From Cylindrobasidium torrendii FP15055 ss-10 (lineage: Eukaryota > Basidiomycota > Agaricomycetes > Agaricales > Physalacriaceae), in the NCBI GenBank assembly GCA_000934385.1, contig KN880598.1:1-53114 (forward strand): DNA of 53,114 nucleotides, read 5' to 3'. Made by a program: the position numbers and the translations under genes. Below are positions 43,694-53,114 of this stretch, one piece after another. Every line of letters starts with the position of its first letter. Within the stretch, counting starts at the first letter, position 1. Under the pieces are notes generated by a model. The model made no database searches and was not told the origin of the DNA. It saw nothing but the letters and a program-made list of their open reading frames with translations.

Positions 43694-46600
43694 ATGTGCA
43701 ATCACTGGCTACCTCTCGCTGATGGAAGTGTAGGAGATGCATCACCCATACCTGAACAGGTGGTGCGCCCACGAAAACGTCGTGTCGTGTCCAGCAATGC
43801 ACGCGGTATGCTGGGACCAGTACAATCTGCTCTGACCAACAAATCACGCGTGGTGACAGTTCCAGCACCCACCAATGTTCATCTCCCTACTGGCCTTACG
43901 TCTAGTGCACGCGGAGAACTCATCGGCGGCGTCAACCTTGGTGCTCGAGTCAATGGATCGATATCTGCGACTGCACCGCGCGCTGCAGCAGCGGGTCCTC
44001 AACCCCGACCTCCCATGCCTCGTCCCACTGGACGATTGAAGCGTCCTATGCTTGGACCATTGGATAATGCGGTACAGCAACAAGCTGAAGATCATAACGG
44101 CTCCGTCGACAGGTACATCCATGTCACTACAAGAGGGGGTCGAGCGTCTACACGAGAATGGACACAACCCCACGAACCTCGCGCGCGCCAACCATTGCCA
44201 CTGCCAGACATACCCGAAGAAAACGACAGTGGGAACGTGGAGGATATCCCGGCGGCCGTGTACGACTGTGACGCCGAGGGCGTACAGAACGACCAGCTCG
44301 ATAGTGGCAGCAAAGCTCTACCCATTTCCGATGGTTGGGGTGATGTCTGGGACATCGACGAGGACGAGGAGGATCAGGCACCAGAGGAGCTACTGGACGA
44401 GAACGGCGAGCAGAAGGATACGTCCTCTGGTGGACGGAAAACGTACATGACTTCGGTGCGTCCGTTCTTCTTTTCCATGTTCAACGTAGCTGATGTATTG
44501 TGAATTCTAGGATGACCCAATGTCCATATTTCGCCTCCATGCCGATGCTATCCTGGAGGAGATGTTCCACCTCGAAGCAGCCCCACTGAATGCCGACTGT
44601 CGCACCTGCGCATACCGCCGTGCTGTAGAGGGCAAGCCAAAGCCACTGGTTCTCCCACAAGAGCTGTTCCGGTGCACGTCGTGCGGCGTATTCATGGAAT
44701 GTCGTACCTGCTGTCTCATTAGACACCAACAGACACCGTTGCACTCAATCATGGTCAGTCATTCCCTCCATCAGGCCTGGCGAGTTTCTTACCTTGTGTG
44801 CAGAAGTGGTCGGAGAAAAAGGGATATTTCGAACGAACAACACTACGTGAGCTTGGTCTTATCTACCAGCTCGGACATCGCGGCGCTGGCTGTCATGTAG
44901 CCACAGAGGAGGTCGAGGTCGTTGTAATGCACGTCAACGGCATTCAGCGCGTCAGAGTGCAATGGTGCGAGTGCGACCGCGGCGACGGAGACAATCGATG
45001 GCGTCAGGCTCTGCGCATGGGCTGGTATCCTGGCTCCTGGAAACGCCCAAAGACATTTGCAACCTTCGAATGTCTGAAGTTCTTCCGACGTCTCAACGTG
45101 ATAGCACGTTGCAATGTTCGCGACTTTGTGACGGTATTGGAACGCATGTCCGACCCGCTCAACATCGCCTTTGTGGCTGACCGCTACAAAGTTTTTGGAT
45201 GGATGTACCGACAGTATGCTTACCTCAAACGAGTGATGCGCTCGGCGTTAGGGCACACCGAAGGAGGACCGTCGAAAGCGCCATGGGGAGCAGCAGCCAC
45301 GAGATGCTGGGCTTGTCCTCGCCCAGATGTCAACTTGCCCAATGGATGGCGCGACGAAGACGAGAATTGTAGGTCAGTATGTTATCCTACATCTATTCCT
45401 TCGCTAACCCATTCTCCAGCTGGAAATATCGCCTCTTTCTCGGCCTCGATGCGAACTTTCGTCTAGAAAATCGAGCGCGCGTGAAGAGTGCGAAGAAGGT
45501 GTATGTCGGGTTGGGTGAAGGGCTAGGGTGCCTCGCGCACACCGAACACTACTTCACGCATATAACTAAGGGAATTATCGAAGAGGAGGTGAGATGGGGG
45601 ATGTTTCCTTGTTGCTGTCCTGATACTCATCGATACTCATCCAGGCAAAACCCTGCACGCCTTTCGCGGCTATTACCCAGAAGGACACACGCCTCGACGA
45701 CAATCTGCGCGCTACAGGCGTTGGAGGATGCTCGTGCACACGCCACCAATGCGTGCGGCCTTTGGGTCTGGCGGATTTGGTCAAAGGCGAAAGGTTTGTG
45801 GTAGCGTTCATGCTGCACATCTGGCTCATTCATTATTATAGATATGTGTCCATGGATTACATTTTCTGGGCATCGTTGCTGCGGGAACTGCTGACGGACG
45901 TCTTCGTGTCGTATGACATTGGATGTCAATGGCGGATTAACCTTCTCGGAAAGAGGCTAGAGGTTGTGCCCGACGAACTCGCATACACCGAAGATGACCG
46001 CCCCGACATCAACGTCGCACTGCCTGTCTTCCATAGTGCGTGCCACGACGAGACGTGTGGATCTGCAGAGACCTGTCGTCACAAAGTCGGTGTGGGAATG
46101 ACGGACGGGGAAGGTGTAGAACGCGTGTGGGCCGCGTTGAACGAACTCGCTTCAGCGACGAAGGAAATGCACCAGGACGTGCGTCATGACGCGCTTGAGG
46201 ATGCGATTGACTGGCACAATTGGATCAAGAATCTGATGCAAGGTATTTCTTTTTGCAGTACGTCCTCGATTGGGAACTGATAGGGATTGTAGGTATACAT
46301 GCTCGTCGAAAGCGGGAAGTGGCACTCGTGGAGTTGAAACGTCAAGAAGAGAATTTCGCTCTCACAGGAGAGACCATAGCGATTGAGGACAAGCAGGAAT
46401 GGGTGAAAATGATGGACGCTTGGCACGAGCAGGAACACCTACCGCTGAAGTCGCGAACCGCCAAAAACCCTTATAGTCTGGCAGAGCAGCGCGCAGGTAA
46501 CTTTTGTATTCCGTGCCACCGACGGGCTTAACTAATTCATTTACAGAAAATATCACGGAGACTCGTGTAGCCGCAAGCTTGCTGGCTGCCGAGAAGGACG

Positions 46601-47948
46601 ATCTTGCGGATGACGATGACAGCCTGACTGGAACCACCAACTTTGTTCGGATGGGGTTGCAGCTACAAAAGATACAGTGAGTTGATCATTTTTGGGCAAT
46701 TGTATCATTGCTGATCTTACCACAGGTTGCGCATCAACGAGCTGAAGGCATCACACGTCGCTGAAAGAGCAGAGACGAGGGTCAAGATTCAGGACCTGCG
46801 CATCCGCTTTCTGCGGAAACTGCGGGACTACCGCGTCTTGCAGGCGACGTACATGAAGCCCTCCATGTCTATGATCATGAAGGAGGAGCGAGCGCGCCAA
46901 GCTGCCGTGGACGCAGAGCACATCAAGATTTACTTGCCCTCGGATTGTACAGACCAGCCGAACCACGGCATGGAGGCGGCTATGAAGGGGGAGGTGGCGT
47001 TCCGCCGTGCATATCTCGTCAACGCTCTCCATAGTGTTCGTCGCCTTGTACACACCAAGTCACACTTCATTCGATTCCGGCACAAGAATTGGCGCGGTCA
47101 GCGCAAATATACAAGCAGTCAGCGTACGCTGAAGGATCTCGACGAATCTATTTCAAATACTCGCCAGCGATATGAAGTATCCCGCCTGGCCATCATCGCA
47201 CTGGACCCATCAGCAGCCACGGAGTTTAGAGAGATGAAGCGGGAGGATGTATCGACGAGATGGGTTACAGACTACGACGGCGCTGCAGCTCGGCGGCTAG
47301 CTGTCATTGGTCAGAGTGGACAACATCGCACACCAGCAACGCAGCCGGTGACGGCCCCAGCAGCCCAGCCGCGGCAGCTTGCGCCTCAGCCTGCACCTAC
47401 AATGCCCGACGCCTCGCCCGAAGAACAGGCTTTGTACAACGACTGGGCCAACGACGATGAATTGGAAGGGGCGGAGAAGAGGGGAGCCAGCCGACGGGAG
47501 TTGAGCTGGATATGGACGGCACTGGCAGTTCCGACAACAGACCAAGACACGTTCATGCGGGAATGTACGTGAACACAGGTCGTTAGCTGTGCGTGACAGA
47601 GGCTAACATTAGTTTCCAGCCATTCGAATCGAATGGTGCAAGGCCTATGCCCGGCGTGCACGGTGGACGGAGGAGGTCGTGCTCCTCGAGGAGGAAGAGC
47701 GACGCGTACTCCAGAGTTTGCGTTGGTACGAAGGTGGCTGGCGCGCGCGCGCGATTGCATGTCGCGGCGTGACATCTCTCCAGCGCGGCAAGCGTGGGTA
47801 TGCTTTGCGACAAGCAGACGTTTATCATCGTATCCGAGAGAACTTCACCTTGCGCTTCACATCAAAGGACGAAATTGGGACGACAGGGAAGAAACGGAAA
47901 GCCGCGGCGACAGCACCGTACGAGACGGCAGTTCAAGGCAATAAGTGA
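43694..47948 (+). CDS. KDZ (Kyakuja-Dileera-Zisupton) family transposase, apparently complete
   Basis: Ten exons: 43694-44455, 44511-44753, 44804-45372, 45420-45588, 45645-45793, 45842-46242, 46293-46496, 46547-46676, 46726-47564 and 47620-47948. The nine introns are 47-56 nt, and the model gives 1264 residues without a break. After a disordered N-terminus comes a CxC2-type cysteine cluster (DCRTCAYRR; FRCTSCGVFMECRTCCL) at about 275-335. The catalytic core keeps LGLDANFRL (Asp about 535), ATGVGGCSC, SYDIGCQW (Asp about 656) and DGEGVERVW (Glu about 721 or 724). A coiled, Arg-rich tail ends with IRIEWCKAYARRARW. The 5' end is uncertain: an ATG at 43683 in CCATGG context followed by a 47-nt intron is an alternative. 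Terminal inverted repeats were not found by eye. Confidence 0.93.
43694..47948 (+). mobile_element. KDZ DNA transposon (ends not defined)
   Basis: The transposase gene marks a class II element of the KDZ superfamily, known to be expanded in basidiomycetes and to sit near lineage-specific genes. I could not identify terminal inverted repeats or target duplications in the flanks, so only the gene is delimited. The neighbouring RNase H1-N-like genes may be cargo or merely neighbours. Confidence 0.75.
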
Positions 47949-49275
47949 GTTTCCATTACGAAGGACGATATTTCATAGGATATTTATTGTACATTAACAT
48001 TACCGTTGATATAACATACCTTTCCGCACCTTATTCGCAGATTACGCCACAAATCTATTGCCCCCCCGTCCGAAAGCCCAAGCTGCCCGAAATGCCCGCT
48101 TAAGCTTCACGTGCCCCCAGATGTCTGGCACGAGAGATATTTCCCATCAAACCGAGCCACTTCACTGAACCGACCCGACTTGACAGCCATGCCGTTCATC
48201 CCCCAGGCTTGACTGTCCGTTTTGGGAATAAGATTGCAAATGGGCACGAACCGCTTGTGCTTAAGTTATCGGCACCTGCCGGCTGTCCTCTGAACCTGAA
48301 GACTTAAGTGCCAGGTTGCGCGGCGGAACGGTCCGAACACCGAGGAAGGCTCCCGGGCTAGGCAGCAGCCAACCCCTGGGCCCCCTGGCTGCAGCTTGCG
48401 AAGGAGAATCGCGGACGCCTGGCTGCAGCCTAGGTGGAGGGTTCAGTCTACCGCTAGATGTCAGCATTGACTCGAGCGACGTGAGGTATCCGCGCCGGGC
48501 GGGAATGCTGAGAAAAGACGTCCGTTGAGTTTTCGAGGGCGTGGACGCTGGAAGAGCCTGAGAGCCGGCGATCAATGTAATGCACGTGAGATATTACTTC
48601 TCAGGTTTTACGCTTTGGAATTTCTCACCTTGCCCTAGTCGAGCTTCGAGACCGGTATTGGATGCTGCACTCGAGAAAGTGGAATTCTTGGCCCTTTTCC
48701 ATTGGATACTCAGCTGGTCGGTAGAAATTTCGTCCATGTCATCGAAATGGTATTCCTCTGGCCGCAGAGAGCACATCGACCAAACTCGAAGAGGTCGGAA
48801 TTCCTCAACGCCCCATTAAACTCGCCTCCCTTCGACCAGAGGCGACCTGTGGTGCTATCGGCCGCCCGCGCTGTAGATCCGCTTTGCAAGCTGGGCCCGG
48901 ATGGCCGAGTAGATCTTGACGTCGGAAAGATCGAATCTTGAGTCGCAAGGGAAGTCAGAGGGAGAGGAGAGGGCGCCGTCTCATCAAGACAGCAGCTCTA
49001 ACCCATTCCTCTAGATTTCAAACTGGCGACTACTGGAGGGTTGGCGTTTGTGAAACTGACAAGCCTTGCTAATTTTCCAGGGGAACGGGAGTATCGCATT
49101 CAAATCGCATTCTTGATTACAGTGCGTCCTCGTTAATATCATATATTATTATATCTCGGACCCAGCGCGGACATCCTCACGTGGTCGCGCCTCTAACTCT
49201 TGAGCCTCGCGGTCGGGGCACGCTAATAGGATTACAAACGCAAGGATACATGCAACCACCATCCTTTACTCCACC
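47949..49275. other. Region downstream of KDZ, possible decayed exons
   Basis: On the minus strand a frame at 48594-48776 (ATG, LRPEEYHFDDMDEISTDQLS) and one at 48261-48572 (Pro/Arg-rich) look protein-like, but I could not join them into a gene. Nothing else is seen. Upstream of 49276 is the promoter region of the WD40 gene. Confidence 0.35.
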
Positions 49276-51225
49276 ATGTCTTCCACCAATGATTTTTCTC
49301 TGAAAAAGACCATCCCGGGCGTCCATAGTGATTCTGTCAACGGAATAGCATTTTCTTCCGGCGGTCGCGCATTTGCCAGTATTGGTCAAGACGGAAACAT
49401 CTTTGTATTCTCTACGCAGACTGGAGAGGTCATCGAGTCATTCAACAAAGAAAGCCAGCCTCCTCAAGCTATTTGTTGGGATAGGGACGACAGCCAACTC
49501 TTCGTAGGATTGCTCAACGGCTCCGTCTTGTTGTTGAAGTCGCCGACCATCGACCCTGCCGTCAGCACCTGGCTGCACTTCAATGTTATATTCTTCACTC
49601 CAACAATGCTCCGCATGACTAACCTTGAGATAGTGGTGGGCGAAACCGCAACGCAAGGTTCTGGCGGAGCTGGATGGCTTCGTGCGCTACATAACTATGG
49701 ACCCACGCACCGGGCGTCTTGCAGTTGCGCATGGCACTAAGGTGTCGATATTGAGGAGGATAACAACAGGCAAGTTTCGGTACTGCTTGGCGCTGCGTGC
49801 ATTCTAATCCTGGGAACAGAACATTATGAATTCGAGGCGTCCTGCGACGAAGTGCCGGCCCTCACTCAAACCCCCACCAATTTCGCGCCTGCCGATCCCT
49901 GCCCTGTAGTCATTCATTGGCTGAAAGATGATAACCAGTTTGCGGTTGGCGATCTCAATCGCGGATTTGGGTTGGTTTAGCTCGCTCTACACGTCTATCG
50001 AACTGAGGATTTTCTACAGTGTTTTTGTCATTTCAGGCAGGAAAGCTCGGCTCAACGAGCCACCATTGAGTGTGGAACGACGTCGGCGGGTGTTCGTGCC
50101 TTTTATCCGCCTCTGCTCTGTCTGACTATTCGCAGGGGGAAGTCTGCTTTGAACATGCGGGGAGACTTCATCGCCTCCTGGGATTTAGCCTCTGGCATTG
50201 ACGTCTGGAATCTATCTCCGACATTGGAGCGCCGAGTTCACTTTGATCATATCGACTTTTCGAATGACTCCAGCATAGAGCTCGACATGGCCATGGTGGA
50301 CGCCGACCTAGTCGTCGTCGGTAGCAACATTGGGAGACCGAGCATACTAAGCATCAAGACTCAGTCCGCAGTACAGGTGCTGATGCACAGTACTCGTGCG
50401 CTTAACTTACTACTTCTCACCGTTTCTGTGGCTGACGTTGGGTTCAGGGGCCGTGAAAGTTCCGATTTGCGTGAGGTCTGCTTTTTTCCCCGGCTCTATT
50501 TCTGAACCTTGAACAGGCGTCCGCAGTGTTCAAAGACCAAACCGTCATCGTCACCGCGGATCGCGAGCTAAAGAACGACACTGTAATCAAGATATGGAAA
50601 CGCCAGGAAAAATCTCAGGCTTGGATAATTGGAACGTACCAGGTAAAAGCCATAGCAATTCTGCCGCCGCGCTTACCCACTCTCACAGCAACTACGTCAA
50701 CACTGGCTCGGACGGTTCTTATTCTGGACGATTCTGTGCTTTTCTCTCATGCTCGCGGGCGGCTGGACAGAACGGTGGCGACAGCAAATCACTGACGCCG
50801 TCAGCATGGGTCAAGTCGTTTCCAGTGCGACCGCCGTATGGATGTTCATGTGGCTAGCCTTGCCCATCCATACAGCGGGGGTGCACCACGGTATGGAGTT
50901 CACCGAAAGAGCGTCAGAGGAATCAATCGGGGTCGTTGATCCCAGCGAGCTGGAAAGGAAGACCGTCTACTTAACGGAGATGGTCACCCAAGAGGTGGCG
51001 GGCCCTACTGTCACGCGGGAGGTAGTCAAGTCGGTGGACGTTCCGGTAGTCAGCACGATGGTAGTCACTAGCTCCGTTTTGGCGGTCCGCACAGTGTATC
51101 GCACTACGTCGGTTGTTGAAAAGGGCTGGCTGACCTTCCCCACCACGCACATAAAACAATGGGTTGAAGGGGAAGAAGTGACCACTACCTATTCCATAGC
51201 GGCCGGGGAAACGCATCTCGTATAA
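49276..51225 (+). CDS. WD40-repeat protein with C-terminal membrane helices
   Basis: Seven exons: 49276-49560, 49634-49769, 49820-49970, 50037-50389, 50448-50470, 50517-50642 and 50689-51225. They sum to 1611 nt, or 536 residues. WD40-like blades include HSDSVNGIAFSSGGRAFASI with GQDGNIFVFSTQTGEVI, FIASWDLASGIDVWNL and TVIVTADRELKNDTVIKIWK. The last exon adds two hydrophobic stretches (RFLFWTILCFSLMLAGGW; ATAVWMFMWLALPIHTAG), then a Thr/Val-rich tail. It therefore looks like a membrane-anchored beta-propeller scaffold. Intron 2 begins GC rather than GT (AG|GCAAGT), and exon 5 is only 23 nt. The order is WD40 then membrane; the function is unknown. Confidence 0.75.
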
Positions 51226-51466
51226 ACCTTAGAAACCATATCCAGACGATATTTATGCCGCTCTCCATCCAAAACAATGGCTATTGTCATTGCAGCTCTG
51301 AGCTCTTTAGCATACAGAGGGCTGAAAAAAATCAGTATAGTAGACTGCCGCATTGGAACATTGTAGGCTGCCGCACCTGAATACTTCGTCATTTGAGCGA
51401 ACGCCCCGTCCAATTTTGAACTTTTAGTTCGCATGGTTACGTTCATACCCAAGAATCTTCATGAGC

Positions 51467-51911
51467 AGTTTTGCCACTGCTTGCCTACTAGTACAATAAT
51501 AACAATAACAATAATAACAATAGCAATAATAACAATCACAATAATACAGTTTGACGTCCTGTCCTCCAGAAATCCTGATCGGATATGGTGCAGTGGCTCA
51601 CCATACATGGGTGAGCCGCTACGGCGTAGAAGAGGCCATGAGTGAGCATAATCCAGAAATCCTGATCGGATATGGTGTAGTGGCTCACCATACATGGGTG
51701 AGCCGCTACAGCATAGAAGAAGCTATGAGTATAATACAACTCATATTATACTCATAGCTTCTTCTATGCTGTAGCGGCTCACCCATGTATGGTGAGCCAC
51801 TACACCATATCCGATCAGGATTTCTGGAGGACAGGACGTCAAACTGTATTATTGTGATTGTTATTATTATTATTGTCATTATTATACTAATAGGCAGGCA
51901 GCGGCAAAACT
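51467..51911. repeat. Foldback element: large nested palindrome with tandem units
   Basis: The left arm starts at AGTTTTGCC (51467) and the right arm ends with its complement at 51911. The arms match across an AT-rich stretch (AATAACAATCACAATAATAC) and CAGTTTGACGTCCTGTCCTC. The centre is ATGAGTATAATA-CAACTCA-TATTATACTCAT (51725-51755). The left arm carries two tandem 87-bp units (51566 and 51653) and the right arm one. Each unit contains its own 8-bp hairpin, GGCTCACC-ATACAT-GGTGAGCC. No coding content. This resembles a foldback/MITE-like non-autonomous element with one unit duplicated in one arm. Confidence 0.9.
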
Positions 51912-52229
51912 TTTCACTATGTAGATGGGCACTCGCGGGATGGCGCGGGGTTCAATTCCCCATATCCGAAACGGGGACAGGAATGGCGAACTACGACCTC
52001 TCAGCGGGACAAGTTTTTCTCGGGAACTGTTGAGCGCATCCGACTGCGTTTTGGCCGCGTTGATTGAACAATGTCATTGTCTAGGAGTACTCTTGACACA
52101 CGACATCTCGCCCCGTCGCGCGGGACCGTCAGCGCACTTTCGAGTGCCAGAGGGCGGTTGTACCCTTCCCGCATTGCTTATCACCTATCGCCTGAATTTT
52201 CGATGAACTCTCTCTCTACTTTTCACAAC

Positions 52230-52562
52230 CGCCTGGCGCCTGGGTATGGCGCTCAATCCTGGAAAAAAATGAAGCGAAACCTTACTAGTGTGTTCAACAT
52301 AAACAGACAATATGAACGCAACTTTTCTCTGCATTATAGTAGTATTTTGGTGAATTTTTGCAGTGTTTATTGAAAGAGTTTCGCGCAAACCTTGAAATGC
52401 GCAACTCTCGCTACGTGCACATTGAGAGGAACATTTGCGGGGCCCTCGCGAAACCTTCTTGGGATCCCCTTTGCGAAACCGCCGACTTCGCTTTGGGCAT
52501 AAGTACAAGATAACACGCCCAAAGTTGCGCTGTCAGTGCCGCGGCGCGGCTTTCAGACCTAG
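52230..52562 (+). repeat. Dispersed repeat with CCGCGG core, copy B
   Basis: Same block order as copy A at 12420-12715: GCGAAACCTTACTA, TGTTCAACAT, CTTTGCGAAACCGC, then AAAGTTGCGCTGTCAGTGCC with GCGGCGCGGC. Here the palindrome has one change and is imperfect. Confidence 0.55.
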
Positions 52563-53024
52563 GCACGTGCGGTTACTAGGGTTAGTAACTTTAAGTACCA
52601 AAAGCGGAAATATGTACTCTTCATGTGTGGCGCTCGTTGGCGGCGATGTGGTAGAATTTCCAGGGACTTCATGAGAGCGCCTGGGATTGTTGAAGGCGTT
52701 TCTAATGGCTCTATGTACTGCCCTTCATGTTCTTTTTGATATTGGACTTCCCTTGTTACTAATAGAGGACATTATGCCCCAGGTGCTTTACCCAACGGGA
52801 CTGCTTGGGACAAAGCATTGGTGCTTGTTCGCTGTAATCAGCACTTAAATACCAATTAGTCGATAGCCATAGAACTTCAGAAGATATATTTTGTAGACCC
52901 CTTAACTACACGGTACTCACTGCTGCAAGTTCAGTGACGAGCGCCACACAATATGGCACGGTCGCGGCATCGCATTTTATTCTGTATTTCCGGATTCAGC
53001 AATTAAAATAACTGACTTTGGTGG

Positions 53025-53105
53025 CCGGAAGTATTGAGGCTCACAAGCCGTGCCGCGGCACGGTAGCGCAACTATGGATGTATTATCTCGTACTTACACT
53101 CAGAA
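53025..53105 (-). repeat. Dispersed repeat end, copy C (inverted)
   Basis: Read on the minus strand, it matches the end of copy A: ATTCTGAGTGTAAGTACGAG, then GATAATACAT, AGTTGCGC and GTGCCGCGGCACGGCTTGTG. It carries a perfect 16-base palindrome, CCGTGCCGCGGCACGG. Copies B and C face each other across about 470 bp, so together they could be the two ends of one element. The window ends a few bases later. Confidence 0.55.
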
Positions 53106-53114
53106 TCACGTCGT

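Larger units (their letters stand above)
51912..53114. other. Right flank, no gene
   Basis: Apart from repeat copies B and C I see no gene. At about 51935-51965 GGGGTTCAATTCCCC resembles a tRNA T-arm/B-box, but no acceptor stem or A-box fits around it. Confidence 0.5.

Noticed and set aside
51459..51757. Open frames with HPCMVSHYTISDQDFW-type repeats on both strands
   Set aside because: Translation of the foldback palindrome; mirrored on both strands and not gene-like.
51935..51965. B-box-like GGGGTTCAATTCCCC
   Set aside because: No matching acceptor stem, anticodon arm or A-box; the stem is a simple local inverted repeat.

Overview
The window looks like nuclear DNA of a basidiomycete fungus, most likely an Agaricomycete (mushroom-forming). 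The evidence is dense small introns (mostly 43-61 nt, GT-AG, with CTAAC/CTGAC-like branch points), a complete KDZ transposase with a CxC2 cysteine cluster, a Kcs1-type inositol hexakisphosphate kinase, F-box and WD40 genes, and many proteins of the lineage-specific, multi-copy kind typical of mushroom genomes. Gene models below were spliced by eye. Unless stated otherwise, the exon lengths sum to a multiple of three. Some reading frames begin at non-ATG codons, and in those cases I moved the start to a real ATG or say that it is uncertain.

Layout. 0-8 kb is gene-poor and decayed: two related minus-strand gene remnants (about 0.9-2.05 and 6.35-7.15 kb), a local tandem duplication, and one convincing small gene at 4.87 kb. 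8.6-11.15 kb holds a large minus-strand gene of an unnamed fungal family with an apparent frameshift. 12.8-16.1 kb holds an F-box gene with tandem SUMO-interaction-like motifs, a proline-rich gene and a secreted/membrane protein. 17.2-18.6 kb is a Ty3/gypsy-like retrotransposon ruin abutting a duplicated 5' fragment of the 8.6-11.15 kb gene. 19.8-26.7 kb holds four unnamed spliced genes, one with a GRF-type zinc finger plus coiled coil. 27.7-32.4 kb holds a Ser/Pro-rich gene and a KCS1 homologue that looks damaged. 33.2-43.2 kb is a compact island of lineage-specific genes, including three genes with a domain resembling the RNase H1 N-terminal (hybrid-binding/caulimovirus-VI) fold. 43.7-47.95 kb is an apparently intact KDZ transposase. 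49.3-51.2 kb is a WD40 gene with C-terminal membrane helices, followed by a large nested foldback palindrome and a dispersed repeat.

The most interesting pattern is the set of four small genes (4.87, 36.8, 37.6 and 42.6 kb) that share the RNase H1-N-like domain and an intron at the same place and phase inside it. Two of them carry acidic, SUMO-interaction-like N-terminal motifs, as does the F-box protein at 12.8 kb. Three of the four sit directly beside the KDZ transposon. A SUMO-linked, nucleic-acid-binding gene set carried with or near KDZ elements is an inference, not something the sequence proves.

There is one assembly gap of 125 N inside a coding tandem repeat (34491-34615). No rRNA, confident tRNA or CRISPR array was seen.
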